Source: Gemmatimonadota bacterium
Lineage (GTDB): Bacteria > Gemmatimonadota > Gemmatimonadetes > Longimicrobiales > Gaopeijiaceae
Direction: 5' to 3'
DNA length: 64,000 bases
NCBI GenBank assembly: GCA_022826565.1
Contig: JAJDUP010000034.1
Location: forward strand, 1-64,000
In this document: piece by piece, positions 33,724-41,790 of the stretch
Layout of the letters: the number at the start of each line of letters is the position of its first letter
Numbering within the stretch: position 1 is the first letter of the stretch
Made by a program: the position numbers and the translations under genes
Notes under the pieces: generated by a model
What the model was told of the DNA's origin: nothing
The model's input: the letters and a program-made list of their open reading frames with translations, nothing else
Database searches by the model: none

Positions 33724-35304
33724 TCAGACTCGATCCACCTTCGGCACGGCCTTCAACATATCGGCGGCGACATCCTGTGGATCGCGCATGGCGGTCAGGT
33801 CCAGCTCGTAGTCCGGCACCTCGCGCGGCTGCAGCTTGGCCTTGAACTCACGGATCTCGCGGCCCGACAGGCCCAGCCCGGCGAGGTTGGCGTTGGTCAG
33901 CGCGGCTCCGTCACGCGCGGCCACCCCGTCGCCATCCGCCGACACCAGGCGGGACAGCGCTGCGATCTCGCCGCCGGTGAGCTTGTCGCCCATCACCTGG
34001 TAGTCGATCCAGGCCTCGTAGCTCAGCGGCGCGACCCGCTTGACCATCCCCGCCATGACGCGGCCGAACTCCTGGATCTCCCACTGGGCGTGGTCGTCGA
34101 CCCGCAGCGTGAGGAAGTGGAGCAGGTTGTGGAGGTCGATCTTCCAGTACCACTGCGTGTATGTGGAGAGAGGCAGGTCGATGCGCGCCAGCTCGCGGGC
34201 CACGTTCTCGCCGACCAGCCAGCCGTAGTCGCCGGCCGCCCGGGTCCGCACGTCCTCCCAGCGGCGGATGGCCTCCCGGTAGAACTCGGGGCTGACCGAG
34301 CCGGGCGCGCGGCCCTGATTGCTCGTGGCGCTCTGCAGCGAGAACTGGTCGTGTTCCGGGCTGTAGAAGAGGAGCGGCATGAGGCTGTAGCGACCGCTGT
34401 ATTCGTTGACGGAGTTGTGGGTGACGATGCCGTTCGCGACGAAGTTGTGGTGCGGGCCTTCGACTTCGAGGTCGTAGGTTTCGCGTTCGCCTACGTACTC
34501 GAAGCGGGCGATGCGCACGAGTTTTGCCTGGTAGCTGACCCGGCCCCAATCCAGCCGCTCGGCCGCGCCATTCACATGCACGAAATAGTCACCGTGCCTC
34601 CAGACCGCGCGGCCGCCGGTCTCCCGAACCCCGGTTGCTCCCCGGAGCGTGTCCCAGCCCCCGGCGAACAGGAAACGGTGATCGGCGGTGGCCTCGATCG
34701 ACTTGCCGTCCTCCAGCACCATTCTGAAAACCGGCTTCACACCGTTTCGGTAAGCATCCACGATGCGGGTGTGCTGGAACGCCAGGGTGTCTTCGTTCAC
34801 CTGCCGCAACTTCATTCGCTTCACGCGGTCCCGACGGAAGAAGGGGTTGCCCTGCTTGTCCGGACGGGTCCTGTTTCGCGTAGGCTGGAAGCGTCGCCAG
34901 ATCTCCTGGACAGGAAGCTTGTACCGCTGGCGGCGGCGCCCCCTCGCTTCAGCACCAGGCAGGTCGAAATGAATCTCGGTGCCCTCGGCCAGGCAGGCCG
35001 TCCGGTGCCGCACCCACTGCCGTGCCACGAACATCGGCATCGCGCAGTGGAACTTGAATTCGACCATCTCGGACGGGGTCGTGTGGAGGTGGCGGCGCAG
35101 ATAGCGGATCAGCCCCCGGGTGGCCGAGACCTTGCGGGTCCCGTAGCCGTAGCTGACGCGGGCTGCGCGCTCCACTGAATCGTCGGTGCCCATGTAGTCG
35201 ACGAGGGCGACGAAGCCGTGGTCGAGGACGGGGAAGTAGCCGCCCAGAATCTCTTCGGCGGCGGGGACGGTGGGGCGTCGGGTGGGTTGCGAGGTGGGTT
35301 CCAT
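33724..35304 (-). CDS. thyX: FAD-dependent thymidylate synthase ThyX, interrupted by an intein
   Basis: This 526-residue precursor encodes ThyX, which methylates dUMP to dTMP using methylenetetrahydrofolate, FAD and NADPH. Extein 1 (1-103) ends RQWVRHRTA; extein 2 (298-526) begins SVNEYSGRY. Joined, they give RHRTASVNEYSGRY, a perfect ThyX signature (RHRxxSxNExSxRY). Between them residues 104-297 form an intein. Removing it leaves a 332-residue enzyme, somewhat longer than typical ThyX because of a C-terminal extension (about 60 residues, including GLSGREIREFKAKL). The ATG at 35304 is the first sensible start. The active-site serine is the +1 extein residue, so the unspliced protein should be inactive. 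No thyA is seen in the window. Confidence 0.95.
   Translation of the reverse strand: MEPTSQPTRRPTVPAAEEILGGYFPVLDHGFVALVDYMGTDDSVERAARVSYGYGTRKVSATRGLIRYLRRHLHTTPSEMVEFKFHCAMPMFVARQWVRHRTACLAEGTEIHFDLPGAEARGRRRQRYKLPVQEIWRRFQPTRNRTRPDKQGNPFFRRDRVKRMKLRQVNEDTLAFQHTRIVDAYRNGVKPVFRMVLEDGKSIEATADHRFLFAGGWDTLRGATGVRETGGRAVWRHGDYFVHVNGAAERLDWGRVSYQAKLVRIARFEYVGERETYDLEVEGPHHNFVANGIVTHNSVNEYSGRYSLMPLLFYSPEHDQFSLQSATSNQGRAPGSVSPEFYREAIRRWEDVRTRAAGDYGWLVGENVARELARIDLPLSTYTQWYWKIDLHNLLHFLTLRVDDHAQWEIQEFGRVMAGMVKRVAPLSYEAWIDYQVMGDKLTGGEIAALSRLVSADGDGVAARDGAALTNANLAGLGLSGREIREFKAKLQPREVPDYELDLTAMRDPQDVAADMLKAVPKVDRV
34414..34995 (-). other. Mini-intein inserted in the ThyX active-site motif
   Basis: The 194-residue insert starts with Cys104 (CLAEGTEIHF, block A) and ends with His296-Asn297 before Ser298 (block G, NGIVTHN). 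Block B is T206-A-D-H209 and block F is YDLEVEGPHHNFVA at 277-290. All residues for protein splicing are present: nucleophilic Cys1, block B Thr/His, penultimate His, terminal Asn and Ser+1. The middle 65 or so residues are basic and show no LAGLIDADG or HNH endonuclease, so it is a mini-intein that should splice but not home. Nucleotide boundaries were checked: TGC at 34995-34993 and AAC at 34416-34414. Confidence 0.93.
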
Positions 35305-35376
35305 GGTGGAAGCTACGTTGCGCCCCACACCATCGGAAGGCAAGATCACGTAATCCACCCCTCCAGAGGAGTTCGA

Positions 35377-37122
35377 ATGCTCGCATCGAAACCCAAACCG
35401 AGCGGCCCAAGGCGTCAGGTTTTCACGCTGACGGCAACACTGGTCAGCGTGCTGGCGCTGTCGTCGTGCGGTCCTCGGGCCGAGCCGAACACCCCCCGCG
35501 GCATGGTCACCGGAACCACTGGCGCCCAGGCCATCGAGGGCGGCGTCGAAGTCCTCAAGGCCGGAGGCAGCGCCGCCGATGCCGCCATGTCGACCGCCCT
35601 CACCCAGATCTGCATGGCCGCCGGCTCGTGGGTGAGCTACGCGGGCCTCATGACGATGGTCTACTACGACGCCGAGAGCGGCGAGGTCCACAACATGAAC
35701 GCGGCCTACAACACCGTAGCCGCCGAGACCGACCCACTGACCATCCCCGGGATCGACCTGACCGCCGGTTTCGGAGGCTTCGAGGCCGAGCCCAACGGCC
35801 GCACCGTGCTCGTTCCCGGGTTCATGAAGGGCGTCGAGGCCGCCAACGAGCGCTTCGGCAAGCTCCCCTTCGGCGACCTGTTCACGTCGGCCATCGCGTG
35901 CGCCGAGGACGGTTTCGAGTATCAGGAAGGCAATGCGGGGCAGTATGTGTTCAGAGAACAGGTGTTGAGCCGTCTGCCCGAAACGAAGGCTGTTTTCACA
36001 AAGGCCGACGGATCACCCTATGAAGCGGGCGACATGTTCACCCAGCCCGCGCTGGCCCACACCCTGCGCATGGTGGCCGAACAGGGCGCGGACTACATGT
36101 ACGCGGGCCCCTGGGCCGAAAAGCTCGTCCGGATGGTCGGCGACATCGGCGGCCGGATGACCGTCGAGGACCTCGCCAACTACGAAGTCGTCTGGAGCGA
36201 GCCCGCCCGCGGCAGCTACCACGGCTACGACCTCTACGCCCATGGCAGCCCGGCCGAAGGCGGCATCGGCCTGATCGAGGCCATGAACCTGGCCGAGCTG
36301 GCCGGCGTCTCCGACTACGGCCACTACGGCGACTCGCCCGAGGCGCTCTTCTGGCTGACCCAGATCGCGCGGCCCGGCCTCACCTTCGCGATCGGCGGCC
36401 AGGAAGCCGCGGACGGCATCGCGACGATGATCGGCAGCGACCTCACCCACGAGACCCGTGTGCGGAAGGAGACCTCGGCAATCCTCTGGGGCGCCATCCA
36501 GGACGGGTCGTTCCCCGGCGTGGTCGTGCCGGAGGGCGCCGCCGCCCCGCACTCGGACGCCGTCGTCGCCATCGACCAATGGGGCAACATCGCCGCGGTC
36601 GTCCACTCCATCAACACGGTGAGCTGGGGCACCACCGGCATCTTCGTCGACGGCATCTCGATCCCGGATTCGGGCATCTTCCAGCAGGGCATGATGGCGC
36701 AGATCGAGCCCGGCAGCCGCCTGCCCGATCCCACCAACCCCGGTCTGGTCCTCAGGGACGGCAAGCCGTTCATGGGGTTCAGCTCGATCGGCTCGGGGCT
36801 CCACCAGCGCACCATCGGCGGCCTGCTCAGCGTACTCGACTTCGGTCTCACCCCGCGCGAGGCGGTCGACAAGCCCGCGCTCGGCTCGTTCTCGTTCGGC
36901 GCGCTCGCCGAGGGCGCGACAGGCCCCGCCGCACAGGAAGTGGGCGTCGGCGACTACCCGCCCGAGTTCATCGCCGCGGTCGAGGCAATAGGCCAGCCGA
37001 TCGCGGAGAACGACGCGACCCGGGGCTACTGGATCGCGATCATGATCGACCCGGAGACCGGTGAGCTTCACGGCGCCTCGATCCGCGGGCTTGAGCTGGG
37101 CGGCCGGGCGGTCGGCTATTGA
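35377..37122 (+). CDS. Gamma-glutamyltransferase-like lipoprotein with altered nucleophile region
   Basis: This 581-residue protein has a signal ending LALSSC (lipoprotein) and the overall GGT fold: GMVTGTTGAQAIEGGVEVLKAGGSAADAAMSTALTQ at the start in split form, then GGRMTVEDLANYEVVW, and a C-terminal FGLTPREAVDKPALGSF. In true GGTs the small subunit starts with the autoprocessing Thr of a TTHxSVVD motif. Here the equivalent stretch is AAPHSDAVVAID (389-400), so by alignment the nucleophile position is Ser393 and the following Thr-His is lost. It may be a non-cleaving relative or a Ser-type Ntn hydrolase. AGAGGAG precedes the ATG at 35377. It overlaps the ATG of an upstream alternative start for the next gene by four bases. 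Confidence 0.8.
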   Translation: MLASKPKPSGPRRQVFTLTATLVSVLALSSCGPRAEPNTPRGMVTGTTGAQAIEGGVEVLKAGGSAADAAMSTALTQICMAAGSWVSYAGLMTMVYYDAESGEVHNMNAAYNTVAAETDPLTIPGIDLTAGFGGFEAEPNGRTVLVPGFMKGVEAANERFGKLPFGDLFTSAIACAEDGFEYQEGNAGQYVFREQVLSRLPETKAVFTKADGSPYEAGDMFTQPALAHTLRMVAEQGADYMYAGPWAEKLVRMVGDIGGRMTVEDLANYEVVWSEPARGSYHGYDLYAHGSPAEGGIGLIEAMNLAELAGVSDYGHYGDSPEALFWLTQIARPGLTFAIGGQEAADGIATMIGSDLTHETRVRKETSAILWGAIQDGSFPGVVVPEGAAAPHSDAVVAIDQWGNIAAVVHSINTVSWGTTGIFVDGISIPDSGIFQQGMMAQIEPGSRLPDPTNPGLVLRDGKPFMGFSSIGSGLHQRTIGGLLSVLDFGLTPREAVDKPALGSFSFGALAEGATGPAAQEVGVGDYPPEFIAAVEAIGQPIAENDATRGYWIAIMIDPETGELHGASIRGLELGGRAVGY

Positions 37123-37148
37123 AGCACACTTCCGGCATGGAGGAGAAC

Positions 37149-38075
37149 ATGAACAGGCGGAGTTTCAGGGGAGCGGGCGTTGTCGCGGTCGTGGCTCTGG
37201 TTTCGGGTTGTACCGACGCCCCGGCCGGAGACGTGGACCAGACCGGAGGCTCCGAGCCGGGTGCCTTCGAGATCTACGACTCCGAGACCTTCGTGATGAC
37301 TTCAACGAACGTCGGAGACGACTTTCTCATCGGCGTGAGCCTTCCGGCGACCTACGGAACCGGCGACCAGTCCTACCAGCTGGTCTACGTGCTGGACGCC
37401 AACATCTCGTTCGGAATGACAGTCGAGATCGCCCGCCTGCATCAGATGGACCTGATCCGTCCGGGCGTCCCGGAAATGGTGCTCGTGGGCATCGGGTATC
37501 CGGACCCGTATCGCATGGGCACCCTGCGCGCCCGCGACCTCACCCCGGCAGGCTCGCTGTCGGAGGAGTTCGACGAGCTTCTGCGTTCCGCTCCGGTTTT
37601 CGACGGCCTGGGAGGCGCGGCGCAGTTTCTGCGGTTCATCGAAGACGAACTGCATCCCCACATCGTGGCGAACTACCGCGTAGAGACAGAAGGGGTCGCG
37701 ATACTCGGTGATTCATTCGGGGGGCTGTTCACGGCCTACGCCTTCCAGCAGCGGTCACCGGTCTTCGACCGCTACTGGATGGGGAGCCCGGGGCTCCTTC
37801 CGGCGAACGAGCTTCTCGAGGGACTGCCGGCAGCAATCGAGCAGGGCTTCGAGCGCGAGACCCGCGTGTTCATTACGCTGGGCGAACTTGAGGAGACCGG
37901 GGCGGTCGACATCTACAACGACCTCGCGGTCGGGACGCGGCGCCTCATCGAGATCTTCGACGCTAATCCTGCCGAGAACTTGACGGTGACTACGAAGACC
38001 TACCCGAACGCCACGCACATCACCACGGTGCCGCCGGCGCTGACGGATGCGTTCTCTGCGTTATTCATGAGGTGA
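37149..38075 (+). CDS. Alpha/beta-hydrolase, esterase D/IroE-like lipoprotein
   Basis: This 308-residue exported hydrolase has a signal with lipobox ALVSGC (C21) and the alpha/beta-hydrolase nucleophile elbow GDSFGG with S189. A YQLVYVLDANISFG strand (oxyanion region) and a distal NATHITTV likely supplying the catalytic histidine match the putative esterase (PF00756) family, which includes siderophore esterases and acyl-enzyme hydrolases. The start at 37149 has GGAGGAGA just upstream; an in-frame ATG at 37137 is an alternative. It follows the GGT-like gene by 26 bases and is probably co-transcribed. The substrate is unknown. Confidence 0.82.
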   Translation: MNRRSFRGAGVVAVVALVSGCTDAPAGDVDQTGGSEPGAFEIYDSETFVMTSTNVGDDFLIGVSLPATYGTGDQSYQLVYVLDANISFGMTVEIARLHQMDLIRPGVPEMVLVGIGYPDPYRMGTLRARDLTPAGSLSEEFDELLRSAPVFDGLGGAAQFLRFIEDELHPHIVANYRVETEGVAILGDSFGGLFTAYAFQQRSPVFDRYWMGSPGLLPANELLEGLPAAIEQGFERETRVFITLGELEETGAVDIYNDLAVGTRRLIEIFDANPAENLTVTTKTYPNATHITTVPPALTDAFSALFMR

Positions 38076-38143
38076 CCGAGGGCGGTAGTGGCGCGCTTGC
38101 CCGTCCCACGCTTACACGGTCCCGGGTGTCACGACGGGAAACC

Positions 38144-38169
38144 GCGCTTGTGAACCGCTTCACAAGCGC
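38144..38169. terminator. Hairpin overlapping the typA stop codon
   Basis: A perfect 11-base inverted repeat, GCGCTTGTGAA (38144-38154) and TTCACAAGCGC (38159-38169), has a 4-base loop and spans the stop codon of the minus-strand typA gene (38160-38162). It lies between convergent genes and probably limits read-through, but neither side has a T-tract, so a protective 3' stem-loop is equally possible. Confidence 0.55.
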
Positions 38170-40064
38170 TTCGCCTTCGCGGCCTTCCGCCTGGCGCTCC
38201 TTTCAAGCTCCCGCTTCCGCAGCCGAATCGCGTCCGGCGTGATCTCGATCAGCTCGTCGTCGTCGATGAAGTCGAGCGCCTGTTCCAGCGTCATGCGGAG
38301 CGGAGGCTCCAGGCGAACGTTCTCGTCGGCCGCGGTGGTGCGCATGTTGGTGAGCTTCTTGCCGCGGCTGATGTTGACGTCCATGTCTCCCGGTCGGGCG
38401 CACTTGCCCACGATCATGCCGCCGTAGCAGTCCAGCCCCGGCTCCACGAACATCACGCCGCGCTCCTGCAGCCCGAAAATGGCGAAAGCCACCGCCTTGC
38501 CCGCTCGGTCCGCGACCATCGCGCCGCGCCCACGGCCACGGATCTCGCCCGCCCACGAGTCCCACCGGTCGAAGCGGTGGTGGAGGATGCCCTCGCCCCT
38601 TGTGTCGGTGAGGAACTCGGTGCGGTAGCCGAAGAGCCCCCGCGCCGGGACGCTGAATTCGAGACGGGTCGTGCCGGAATCGCCCATCGGCTTCATCGAG
38701 ACCAGCTCGCCCCGCCGCCGCGCCAGCTTGTCGATCACCGTTCCGGCGAGCTCCGAGGGGACTTCCGCCACGACCTCCTCGTAGGGTTCCAGGCGCGCGC
38801 CGTCGCCGTTCGTTCGCGTAATCACCCGCGGACGCGAGACCTGGAACTCGTAGCCCTCGCGCCGCATGGTCTCCATCAGGATCGTCAGGTGCAACTCGCC
38901 CCGCCCGCTCACCGCGAAGATATCGGGACGTGCGGTGGGCTTGACGCGCAGCGCCACGTTCCGCTCGAGTTCGCGGCGAAGACGGTCCCGAAGCTGACGA
39001 GTGGTCACGTACTTCCCCGCCCTGCCCGAAAAGGGAGAGTCGTTCACGACGAAGTCCACCGAGATCGTCGGCTCCTCGACCGTGATGCCGCGCAGGCGGT
39101 CCGGATGGCGGGGGTTGGTGAGGGTGTCTCCGATCTCGACGCCATCGGTGCCCGCAAGACCGATGATGTCGCCCGCGTGAGCCTCCTCGATGTCGATCCG
39201 GTCGAGGCCGGTGAACGTGTAGAGGCCGGTGACGCGGGAAGCCGGTTGCGGGGATGGATCGGCCGGGGCGGATGCGTCGGTCCGGGCGTCTCCGGAGGAC
39301 TGAGCGTGCGGCCCCGCCGGCGGCGCCAACCGCAAGACCCGCTGGCCCACGCTCACCGCACCCCGCTCCACCCGCCCGATGGCGATCCGCCCTACGTACG
39401 ACGAGTGGTCCAGCGTGGAGACCAGCATCTGGAACGGCCCGTCTTCGTCGACACGCGGCGCCGGAATGTGAGCCACCACCGCCTCGAAGAGCGGCGTCAG
39501 GTCCTCCCCGCGCACCCCCGGCTCCGCGGCCACCCAGCCCTCCCGCCCCACCCCGTAGAGGAACGGCGCGTCGAGCTGCCCGTCGCTGGCTTCGAGGTCC
39601 ATCAGCAGCTCCAGCACCTCGTCGTGGACCTCTTCCGGGCGCGCGTCGGCGCGGTCCACCTTGTTGATCACGATCACCGGCGCCAGCCCGAGCGCCAGCG
39701 CCTTGCGCGTGACGAAGCGCGTCTGCGGCATCGGCCCTTCGGCGGCATCGACCAGCAGGAGCACGCCGTCGACCATGCGCAGGATCCGCTCCACCTCGCC
39801 GCCGAAGTCCGCATGGCCAGGCGTGTCGACGATGTTGATCTTGGTGCTCCCCCACTCCACCGCCGTGTTTTTGGCCAGGATCGTGATCCCGCGCTCGCGT
39901 TCCAACGGGTTCGAATCCAGCACCCTCTCCACCACCTCCTGCCCCGCCCGAAAGACTCCCGCCTGTCGGAACATCTGGTCCACGAGCGTCGTCTTGCCGT
40001 GATCCACGTGCGCGATGATCGCGATGTTGCGCAGCCTCATCCGCTCGCCGGCGTCATTCGCCAT
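38160..40064 (-). CDS. typA: Translational GTPase TypA/BipA
   Basis: This 634-residue ribosome-binding GTPase has G1 AHVDHGKT (18-25), switch [31 protein letters not shown], an EF-G-like domain II and the BipA-specific C-terminus ending with [27 protein letters not shown] in split form. It acts in ribosome assembly and stress adaptation. The start is one of three in-frame ATGs (40040, 40064, 40079); I chose 40064 and none has a decisive Shine-Dalgarno. An unusual feature is an Ala/Pro/Ser-rich insertion of about 30 residues in domain II (around [20 protein letters not shown]), absent from typical homologues. The gene end contains the hairpin at 38144-38169. Confidence 0.95.
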   Translation of the reverse strand: MANDAGERMRLRNIAIIAHVDHGKTTLVDQMFRQAGVFRAGQEVVERVLDSNPLERERGITILAKNTAVEWGSTKINIVDTPGHADFGGEVERILRMVDGVLLLVDAAEGPMPQTRFVTRKALALGLAPVIVINKVDRADARPEEVHDEVLELLMDLEASDGQLDAPFLYGVGREGWVAAEPGVRGEDLTPLFEAVVAHIPAPRVDEDGPFQMLVSTLDHSSYVGRIAIGRVERGAVSVGQRVLRLAPPAGPHAQSSGDARTDASAPADPSPQPASRVTGLYTFTGLDRIDIEEAHAGDIIGLAGTDGVEIGDTLTNPRHPDRLRGITVEEPTISVDFVVNDSPFSGRAGKYVTTRQLRDRLRRELERNVALRVKPTARPDIFAVSGRGELHLTILMETMRREGYEFQVSRPRVITRTNGDGARLEPYEEVVAEVPSELAGTVIDKLARRRGELVSMKPMGDSGTTRLEFSVPARGLFGYRTEFLTDTRGEGILHHRFDRWDSWAGEIRGRGRGAMVADRAGKAVAFAIFGLQERGVMFVEPGLDCYGGMIVGKCARPGDMDVNISRGKKLTNMRTTAADENVRLEPPLRMTLEQALDFIDDDELIEITPDAIRLRKRELERSARRKAAKAKRL

Positions 40065-40113
40065 GGTCTCGCTCGCCATTCGTGTAGCGGGGTCCACCCG
40101 TCGGAGGGCGCGG

Positions 40114-41385
40114 TTACCGGCTCCCGCCGACATCCGTCCGCGTGAACGTGTACGTGCCGATCGGCTCGTCCGAGAACGGACTCACGCCCCTGAGGCTCCT
40201 GATCGGCTGTTTAGGCGAAGAATCCGCGTTGGGCGAGCGGTAGGACGAGCCGTCGTCAGTGCCGGAATCGTAGGGGTAGAGTACGACCGTCACCTCGTCC
40301 ATCCACTGTCCGAACTCGTTCTGCAGCGACTGGCCCGCCGTGCCCACGAACCAGTCCGGACTGGGCGCGATCATCGTTACGAGCGTGATGAGCGGGTGAT
40401 CGAGGGTGACGACGATCTCGCTGGTCGTCGTGCTCGCGGGACTGGTGCTCAGTCCGCCCCCTCGCACGATGGACAGGGCGTCGTCCGGCATCGCGGCCCG
40501 GATCTCATTCATGAGCAACCCCGTGCCCCCCGTCTCGGCCATCTGTTCGATTCCACGGGAGGCCGTTTCGCCCGAAGCCCAGAAGCTCACGCTGTCGCTG
40601 TGTACGGCGCCGACGAGCGGCGAGAAGTGCTCGCTCCCCGATGGAAAGTCGGTCGGATGCGTCTGCGCGCTCCACGTCGCGTTGAAGGTGACCCGGTAGC
40701 GCGCGGTGTCGGACGCGGGCTCGATCTCGCCGACGGCGGCGTTGATCCCGGCGGACACTCCGTCGGCCACCGATGCGGTGAGGGTCTGGACGCCGGACTC
40801 GCTCCCCAGCGTCCACGACGTTGCCGCCAGCCCATCGAAATCGGTCACGGCCATGCCCGGATCGGCCTCGCCGTGACCCTCGGCGGCCGAAAACGCCACC
40901 GTGACTCCCTCGACCGGCGAGCCGCCCGCGTCTTCCACGCGCACGACAACCGACTCGGCGAGCGCGTGGCCCGGCACGCCCTCCTGGCCTCCGCCCGACG
41001 CTACGGCAACGGCCGCCGGCACCTGCTGCACCGTCACCGAGGCGGTTCCGCTTATGCTCTCGTACGACGCCGTCAGGGTCCCCGAGCCGTTCGCGACCGC
41101 GGTGACCACGCCCGAGGCGACCGTGAACACGGCCAGATCGCTGCTCGACCAGGTCACCGTCCCCGGAAACGACACCCCGTTCTGGTCGGTGATTTGTGCT
41201 CTGAACGCGGCGGTCTCACCCAGGGACGACAGCGTCGTGGAGGACGGCGTGACGGCGATCGCAGTGGCGCGCGACGGCTCGATCCCGGGGAGGGCCTCCT
41301 CGTCAACACAGGCGGGGAGTGCAGCCAGGACGAGGGCCCACATCCAGCTCCGCGATAGTGCGCCGGCCCTGGCGGTTCCTGTCAC
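40114..41385 (-). CDS. Ig-like and spondin-domain lipoprotein
   Basis: This 423-residue exported protein starts at a GTG (41385) with signal MWALVLAALPAC (lipobox cysteine about residue 26). Next comes a Big2-type Ig domain (AIAVTPSSTTLSSLGETAAFRAQ, ending YESISGTASVTVQ), then a second Ig/Big1-like domain (VRVEDAGGSPVEGVTVAFS). The C-terminal half (about 215-410) is a clear spondin-N domain: RYRVTFNATWSAQTHP, FPSGSEHFSPLVGAVH, AETGGT, MIAPSPDWFVG and YDSGTDDG. The PSPDWFVG and acidic residues are typical of the Ca-binding C2-like spondin fold. Spondin-N is best known from animal matrix proteins but occurs in environmental bacteria. Likely on the cell surface. The start is uncertain: open frame continues to 41466. 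Confidence 0.82.
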   Translation of the reverse strand: MTGTARAGALSRSWMWALVLAALPACVDEEALPGIEPSRATAIAVTPSSTTLSSLGETAAFRAQITDQNGVSFPGTVTWSSSDLAVFTVASGVVTAVANGSGTLTASYESISGTASVTVQQVPAAVAVASGGGQEGVPGHALAESVVVRVEDAGGSPVEGVTVAFSAAEGHGEADPGMAVTDFDGLAATSWTLGSESGVQTLTASVADGVSAGINAAVGEIEPASDTARYRVTFNATWSAQTHPTDFPSGSEHFSPLVGAVHSDSVSFWASGETASRGIEQMAETGGTGLLMNEIRAAMPDDALSIVRGGGLSTSPASTTTSEIVVTLDHPLITLVTMIAPSPDWFVGTAGQSLQNEFGQWMDEVTVVLYPYDSGTDDGSSYRSPNADSSPKQPIRSLRGVSPFSDEPIGTYTFTRTDVGGSR

Positions 41386-41496
41386 CGAGGGTCGATTTGC
41401 TCGAAACTCAGAGTTTGCGTTCACTTCCGGCCTGCTTGAGGAAGGAGTTCGCCAAATGCCCGACAATAGAGGGTTCGCGGCACCTTGAGCGAACTT

Positions 41497-41688
41497 CTAG
41501 TCTCCGACTGTCGCCGAGGTAATACCGTGGTTTTCCCGGATAAGGTCCAGAGCAAACTCCGCAACCACCTCACGACACTCCTCTTCACTCGCGGCCTCCA
41601 CGAACAGCCCGTCGATGTTGGTATCCACCATCCATCTCCCGGTTCCACGGTCCCGGAATGGTCGGGCGTAGAATTGATGACGAGTCAT
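41497..41688 (-). CDS. Small DUF1902/HicB-like protein, orphan antitoxin candidate
   Basis: This 63-residue protein has the compact beta-beta-beta-alpha pattern of DUF1902/HicB-like proteins: FRDRGTGRWMVDTNIDGLFVEAASEEECREVVAEFALDLIRENHG, split here, with the G-L-x-x-EA turn and a helix ending xNHG. Such domains are usually the antitoxin partner of HicA toxins. No intact HicA gene is adjacent, so it may be an orphan. Weak resemblance to a HicA start downstream is discussed separately. The ATG at 41688 is the only good start. Confidence 0.5.
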   Translation of the reverse strand: MTRHQFYARPFRDRGTGRWMVDTNIDGLFVEAASEEECREVVAEFALDLIRENHGITSATVGD

Positions 41689-41790
41689 TGCGGGCTCCCG
41701 TCGATTCCTGGCGAGACGTTATTCTCTGCGCGAAGCAAGTACATTGTGAAGTTAGCGAGAACCATGATCCACGCCATCATCAAGGATATC

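Noticed and set aside
41421..41496. A HicA-like start (LKVPRTLYCRAFGELL) downstream of the DUF1902-like gene
   Set aside because: Only a few residues resemble HicA, there is no catalytic histidine, and the frame overlaps the leader of the Ig/spondin gene; too weak to call a toxin remnant.
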